DNA of 46,788 nt from SAR324 cluster bacterium. GTDB lineage: Bacteria; SAR324; NAC60-12. The notes beneath the pieces were generated by a model. The model was not told the DNA's origin and ran no database searches. It saw nothing but the letters and a program-made list of their open reading frames with translations. Positions 43,125 through 46,788 of the stretch are shown here, piece by piece. The stretch spans positions 1 through 46,788 of the forward strand of contig JADGAT010000038.1 of assembly GCA_015231885.1 (NCBI GenBank). Reading direction: 5' to 3'. Every line of letters begins with the position of its first letter. Position 1 is the stretch's first letter. Both the position numbers and the translations under genes were made by a program.

Positions 43125-44519
43125 ATCTTGAAAGAAGTCTATTTCAAAGTTGAAAGCATCGTTTTCAGCATCTGCGGCACAGCGGAATCCCAGCAAAAAT
43201 GAACGCACCCATGGAGCCTGGGCAAAGCGTTCTCCAGATCGAAGTTTTTGAGCAGTACCTGTTCCAAAAGTTCCTCCCCACGCTCCTCCTCGAACCACAC
43301 GCAAAGGATATTCAGGATTTTTTGGGTCTTTCGGCCCCTTCGGGTTTTCCTTCTCTGAGTTCTGGTATTGCTGAGGATCATACCAATCCTGAACCCACTC
43401 CATCACATTACCCTTCATGTCGTAAAGCCCCCATGCATTTTTTTTTTTTAATCCAATCACATGAGCATACGGTTCCTGCCTGGTATTTTCTTCATACCAG
43501 GCATAATCTCCCAGCTGTTCTGCCGAATCGCCAAACACATATTCCGTTTTGCTGTCAGCACGAGCCGCTTTTTCCCATTCTGCCTCTGTTGGAAGTCGTT
43601 TTCCAACAAACCGACAATATTTATTTGCATTTTCCCAATCGACATAAACCACCGGTTGCTTGGGAGACGTTGTATCAAAACCGCCTTTGCCTCGCTCACA
43701 TTTTCTACAAGCCGTATATTCCTCATTCGTCACTTCATGAGAATCAATATAATAACTATTGAGATGGACAGAGTGTAGTGGTCGTTCGTCTTCTTCGCCT
43801 TTGAAACTTCCCATTTCAAATACACCTTCTGTGATAAGCACCATCTCTGTTGTATCAGCAGCCCTATCTTCCTCAACCAGTCCTGCTGCGGAACGATCTT
43901 CTTCAGTTTCATCAACTCCTGCGGAAGAAACCACACCACCCCCTTCCGAAATTCCCTTTTCTGCATCCGGAAAAATATCAGAAACGCTTGATTCCTCAGA
44001 GAGCATTTGCGGCTTGGGCTCTTGAAAAACAGCCTGAGCCTGGCCGCGCCAAATCACTTGTTGGGTTAATATCTCATAGAGCTGTAATCGAAATTCCACC
44101 ATCGAGTCTGCTTTTCTGAAAGAACCTGTAACAATCCAGTCGGCACCCAGTATATCAGCCAAGTCACCCTGTATTTGATCGCTGGTGGAATCAGGAAATG
44201 CCTCCATCCATTCCTCGCGTGTTGCTTGGGTCTGAGCAAATTCCACAACTGGCAACTCGCCTTTATCAGCAAGAATTTTAGAAAATAAAGATTCGACTTG
44301 CCGACTCAAAGAATCACGCGTCGTGGTTTGATCATTGAGGATATCCAGTACTACTGTTAATGGAGCCCTGCGACCCTGCTTTCTGGATTCTAGCATGAGT
44401 TCATCAGCAAGAACTGCCATAGCCTGCGGCACACTTTCTACGACTTGTCCCTGCACATAATCCGCAGACAACGATAATCCAATAATAAAAAACAGGAAAC
44501 GGAAAACAAAAACCATCAT
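43116..44519 (-). CDS. Secreted FGE-sulfatase-domain protein with TolB/FlgO-like N-terminus
   Basis: The 467-residue protein has a signal peptide (about 1-24). An N-terminal domain (about 30-170) resembles the FlgO/CsgG/TolB-N-type periplasmic fold: APLTVVLDILNDQTTTRDSL, LADILGADWIVTGSFRKADS, MVEFRLQLYEILTQQVIWRG. A Ser/Glu-rich linker (about 175-225) follows. The FGE-sulfatase domain (about 228-460) contains MVLITEGVFEMGSFKGEED, YYIDSHEVTNEEYTACR, RLPTEAEWEKAARAD, YDMKGNVMEWVQDWYDP and VVRGGAWGGTFG. The active-site cysteines of a true FGE are missing. It is related to the protein at 39026, and the two flank waaA and the radical SAM gene. Confidence 0.85.
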   Translation of the reverse strand: MMVFVFRFLFFIIGLSLSADYVQGQVVESVPQAMAVLADELMLESRKQGRRAPLTVVLDILNDQTTTRDSLSRQVESLFSKILADKGELPVVEFAQTQATREEWMEAFPDSTSDQIQGDLADILGADWIVTGSFRKADSMVEFRLQLYEILTQQVIWRGQAQAVFQEPKPQMLSEESSVSDIFPDAEKGISEGGGVVSSAGVDETEEDRSAAGLVEEDRAADTTEMVLITEGVFEMGSFKGEEDERPLHSVHLNSYYIDSHEVTNEEYTACRKCERGKGGFDTTSPKQPVVYVDWENANKYCRFVGKRLPTEAEWEKAARADSKTEYVFGDSAEQLGDYAWYEENTRQEPYAHVIGLKKKNAWGLYDMKGNVMEWVQDWYDPQQYQNSEKENPKGPKDPKNPEYPLRVVRGGAWGGTFGTGTAQKLRSGERFAQAPWVRSFLLGFRCAADAENDAFNFEIDFFQDLE

Positions 44520-44704
44520 GGAAGAATTATTCGGAAATGTGCAAGAAGTTGAATTTTTTTTGAAAAAAGTATAAGAACCTCTATGGTATCGTGAATGAAT
44601 ACATCCTTCACCGGAATTGGGTTTACTAATAACTCTTTATAATCAAAAGTTCTATCGCTAAATTCAATTTTGCTTGTTTGTCCACCCTTTTTGAAAAGTA
44701 GTCC

Positions 44705-45119
44705 ATGGCTAAATTCAAAGCGGAAATCGATGATCCATTAAAAAAACAATTGGAAATTTTTTTGGAGTTGCATGACTTGACAAATACTGATTTTTTAAAA
44801 CTTGCCATTCAATCAAGAAATCAACTTGTTCAACAAAAATCCCCCCCCCCCAAAAAAAAAGAAGATCACTACTACGGCAAAAGGCTCCCGAAACAAGTCC
44901 ACCATGCCCAGTACTGTGAATACAATCTTAGAGATCAACGAAAAATTGTATCACCGTTTTGAGGTTCAGGCAGACGAAAATAACATGAGTCTGGCAAAAT
45001 ATGCAAAAAAATTAGGATTGACTCTTAAAGAAATCAAAAGGATCAAAACCGAAAAGTGCATTCAGTTTGTACCCAAGCTCAAAGCAGCTTTACTGGAGGA
45101 TCACAAAACTAAAGATTGA
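44705..45119 (+). pseudogene. Ribbon-helix-helix-like protein gene, split by a frameshift at C11A9
   Basis: Two frames make one plausible protein. The first (from ATG 44705) gives MAKFKAEIDDPLKKQLEIFL and reads to a Pro-Pro-Pro-Lys run. It then passes out of frame, reaching a stop at 44962. The second frame, open to 45119, contains INEKLYHRFEVQADENNMSL. Both segments look like ribbon-helix-helix DNA-binding units. Removal of one base in the tract at 44841-44860 would join them into about 137 residues with linker SPPPKKKKI. The second segment has its own ATG at 44904 but no ribosome-binding site. It could be phase-variable, a sequencing error or a true pseudogene. Its end overlaps gltX by 11 bases, convergently. 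Confidence 0.55.
44841..44860 (+). repeat. C11A9 homopolymer tract
   Basis: Eleven C (44841-44851) are followed directly by nine A (44852-44860), inside the coding region of the ribbon-helix-helix gene. Slipped-strand mispairing at such tracts changes length by one base and shifts the frame. In the present form the gene is out of frame. Confidence 0.9.
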
Positions 45120-46542
45120 GTGCCTGCTCAATCATGCGGAGGCATCTTTTTTTACCAAACACCCCAGCAACTAATGGCAAATCAGGACCATTTTTTTCAA
45201 GGGTAAGAGCATATCGCATGGGAGGCCAAAGCTTTTTCCCTTTAATTCCAGTACTTTTCTGTACAGATTTCATAATCGCAGGGAAATTATCCTCTGTTAT
45301 TGCTTCGGTGTTTCTTGCTTCTTCTTGAAATGCCCTCAACACCGTTTGTGCTGAATCTTCACGCAATGCTTCAATTAATTCGGGATCCGTTAATTGAGGA
45401 CTCTCTTCAAAAAACAAAGACAGTTTATCTTGGATATCCGCAAGCGTCACCAATCGAGGTTGCAAAATGCTGCATACTTTTCTCAACTTCGTTTCATCCT
45501 GATCGGCAAATGCTGTGTCCCGTATATAGGGTATCAGGCGCTCAAACAACTCATCAGGAGACAATTGATGAAGGTATTGTTGATTCATCCAATTCAGTTT
45601 TTCATTATCAAAAATCGATCCAGCTTTTCCAACACGATCAAAACTGAAATTTTCAATCAGTTCCTGAAATGAAAATAGTTCCTGATCACCAGCAGTGTTC
45701 CAGCCAAGCAGCACAATAAAATTGACCAGGGCTTCAGGCAAATACCCCTTATCACGAAAGTCCTCGACGGCAACATCACCCTGGCGCTTACTCAATTTGG
45801 AACGGTCTGGATTCAAGATAAGGGGCAAATGTGCAAATTGTGGGGGTCTCCACTTCAAATAGCGAAACAGCAGCAGATGCTTTGGCAAAGAAGGCAGCCA
45901 TTCTTCCCCACGAACCACATGGGAGATTTCCATCAAGTGATCATCAACAACGACCGCCAGGTGGTAGGTAGGAAACCCATCTGCTTTAATCAATACCTGA
46001 TCATCCAATTGATCGGTTTCAATAATGACCGTTCCTCGAATCAGATCAGACATGACCATTTGTTCATTTTCCGGGATCTTCATCCGGACCACATGAGAAC
46101 TTTCAACCTTGAGCTTTTCCTCGACATCTTGAGAAGAGAGATGACGGCAGCGGCCATCATAGCGAATAGGCAGGTTCTTGGCTTTCTGCTCATCTCTCAT
46201 GGCATCCAGTGTTTCTGAAGAGCAAAAGCAATGATAGGCATTTCCGTCATCCAATAACTGCTGTGCATGCTTGTGATACACAGGCAACCTTTCTGATTGT
46301 CGATAAGGCCCGTATTCGCCGCCTTTATCGGCGCCTTCATCTATCTCCAGTCCTGCCCACTGGAGCATCTTTATCAAATTATCTTCTGCGCCTTCTACCA
46401 ATCTTTGCTGATCCGTATCTTCCAGGCGAAAAATAAATGCTCCTTTTTGCTGCCTTGCATACAAGTAGCTGAACAATGCTGTACGCAATCCTCCAACATG
46501 CAGATACCCTGTCGGACTGGGAGCAAATCGTAAACGAACCAT
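45109..46542 (-). CDS. gltX: Glutamyl-tRNA synthetase
   Basis: This class I synthetase charges tRNA-Glu. I use the ATG at 46542, preceded by AGAGAGG, instead of an upstream in-frame start at 46626 that would overlap the HEAT-repeat gene. The product has 477 residues. It starts MVRLRFAPSPTGYLHVGGLR with the HIGH-type motif (His15-Val-Gly-Gly). It has KLSKR (249-253) as the KMSKS-type loop, RLEDTDQQR, and the zinc-site residues Cys105, Cys107, Cys132 and His134 like E. coli GluRS. The end converges on the ribbon-helix-helix gene with an 11-base overlap. Confidence 0.95.
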   Translation of the reverse strand: MVRLRFAPSPTGYLHVGGLRTALFSYLYARQQKGAFIFRLEDTDQQRLVEGAEDNLIKMLQWAGLEIDEGADKGGEYGPYRQSERLPVYHKHAQQLLDDGNAYHCFCSSETLDAMRDEQKAKNLPIRYDGRCRHLSSQDVEEKLKVESSHVVRMKIPENEQMVMSDLIRGTVIIETDQLDDQVLIKADGFPTYHLAVVVDDHLMEISHVVRGEEWLPSLPKHLLLFRYLKWRPPQFAHLPLILNPDRSKLSKRQGDVAVEDFRDKGYLPEALVNFIVLLGWNTAGDQELFSFQELIENFSFDRVGKAGSIFDNEKLNWMNQQYLHQLSPDELFERLIPYIRDTAFADQDETKLRKVCSILQPRLVTLADIQDKLSLFFEESPQLTDPELIEALREDSAQTVLRAFQEEARNTEAITEDNFPAIMKSVQKSTGIKGKKLWPPMRYALTLEKNGPDLPLVAGVFGKKRCLRMIEQALNL

Positions 46543-46552
46543 CAATACCTCT

Positions 46553-46788
46553 CTATTCCTGAACAGCCTGTTTGACCCATTCTTCTTTTTCAGTTCCCAA
46601 ATAACGCTGAAATGAAGACCGGGCACTGGCAGTATCCAATTTTCTTAAAGCTCTGGCTGCCGAAATTCGTACCTGAGCATTTGGATTGCCCAATAACTTC
46701 CTGGCCGCTTGCTGCACACGTTCCGGCTGGGTACTGGCAAATCGGCTGGAAAAGGTTTCAAAAGCACGGCGAAGGTGAGAAGACTGAT
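46553..46788 (-). CDS. HEAT-repeat protein, C-terminal end (partial)
   Basis: An open minus-strand frame enters from the right edge and stops at 46553-46555. The 77 residues visible contain one clear HEAT repeat: RVQQAARKLLGNPNAQVRIS followed by AARALRKLDT, with the conserved P, D/N-V-R and A positions, and end WVKQAVQE. Its stop is 10 bases from the gltX start, so the two genes probably form one operon. The 5' part is off the window, so the full protein and its role are unknown. Confidence 0.75.
   Translation of the reverse strand, partial: QSSHLRRAFETFSSRFASTQPERVQQAARKLLGNPNAQVRISAARALRKLDTASARSSFQRYLGTEKEEWVKQAVQE

Overview
The window is about 47 kb of dense, moderately AT-rich bacterial chromosome carrying mostly single-copy cellular genes. 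The organism is Gram-negative: there is a Kdo transferase (waaA), a TonB-dependent receptor, an outer-membrane porin, an MltD-type lytic transglycosylase and several lipoproteins. EI-Ntr, PII, a PrkA/YeaH/SpoVR locus, a bactofilin, STAS proteins and many signalling genes suggest a proteobacterium of the 'delta-like' kind (SAR324 or a neighbouring lineage). That placement is an inference from gene content, not a demonstrated one.

Layout. 1-290: decayed type I restriction hsdR remnant and a hairpin. 337-6124 (-): mltD, a 907-residue TPR lipoprotein and an unknown protein in one tight operon. 6256-7293 (+): a tandem cytidylyltransferase-like protein with a dead first domain. 7432-11276 (+): a consensus sigma-54 promoter, then glnB-ptsP-holA. 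11570-17711 (+): TonB-dependent receptor, two periplasmic binding proteins and a membrane histidine kinase, with no ABC permease or ATPase; this is the best candidate for an unusual sensory system. 18006-19893: two 111-residue STAS paralogues around a TlpA-like thioredoxin and a DUF6489-like gene. 19991-28129 (-): prkA-yeaH-spoVR plus a second, larger prkA, then a DUF2959 lipoprotein. 28208-28303: an inverted-repeat element. 28325-31224 (-): topoisomerase III and a duplicated-domain protein. 31406-33895 (+): tandem metallo-beta-lactamase protein, anchored coiled-coil protein, tRNA-Thr(CGU) and a small unknown gene. 34220-38940: small unknown gene, degenerate receiver protein, porin plus macrodomain protein, ankyrin plus bactofilin, and a low-complexity protein. 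39026-44519: two FGE-sulfatase-fold secreted proteins flanking waaA and a radical SAM gene. 44705-46788: a ribbon-helix-helix-like gene broken at a C11A9 tract, gltX, and the end of a HEAT-repeat gene.

How the genes fit together. Many neighbours overlap by ATGA or are 1-15 bp apart, so translational coupling defines the units: ptsP/holA, the two binding proteins, yeaH/spoVR/prkA2, topB with its partner, waaA with the radical SAM gene, and macrodomain with porin. Several proteins retain a fold but have lost key residues: the N-terminal nucleotidyltransferase domain, the first metallo-beta-lactamase domain, the receiver, and both FGE-like domains. A 145-bp dispersed repeat occurs twice in direct orientation about 6.5 kb apart. 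No CRISPR array, rRNA, prophage or intact transposase was seen.
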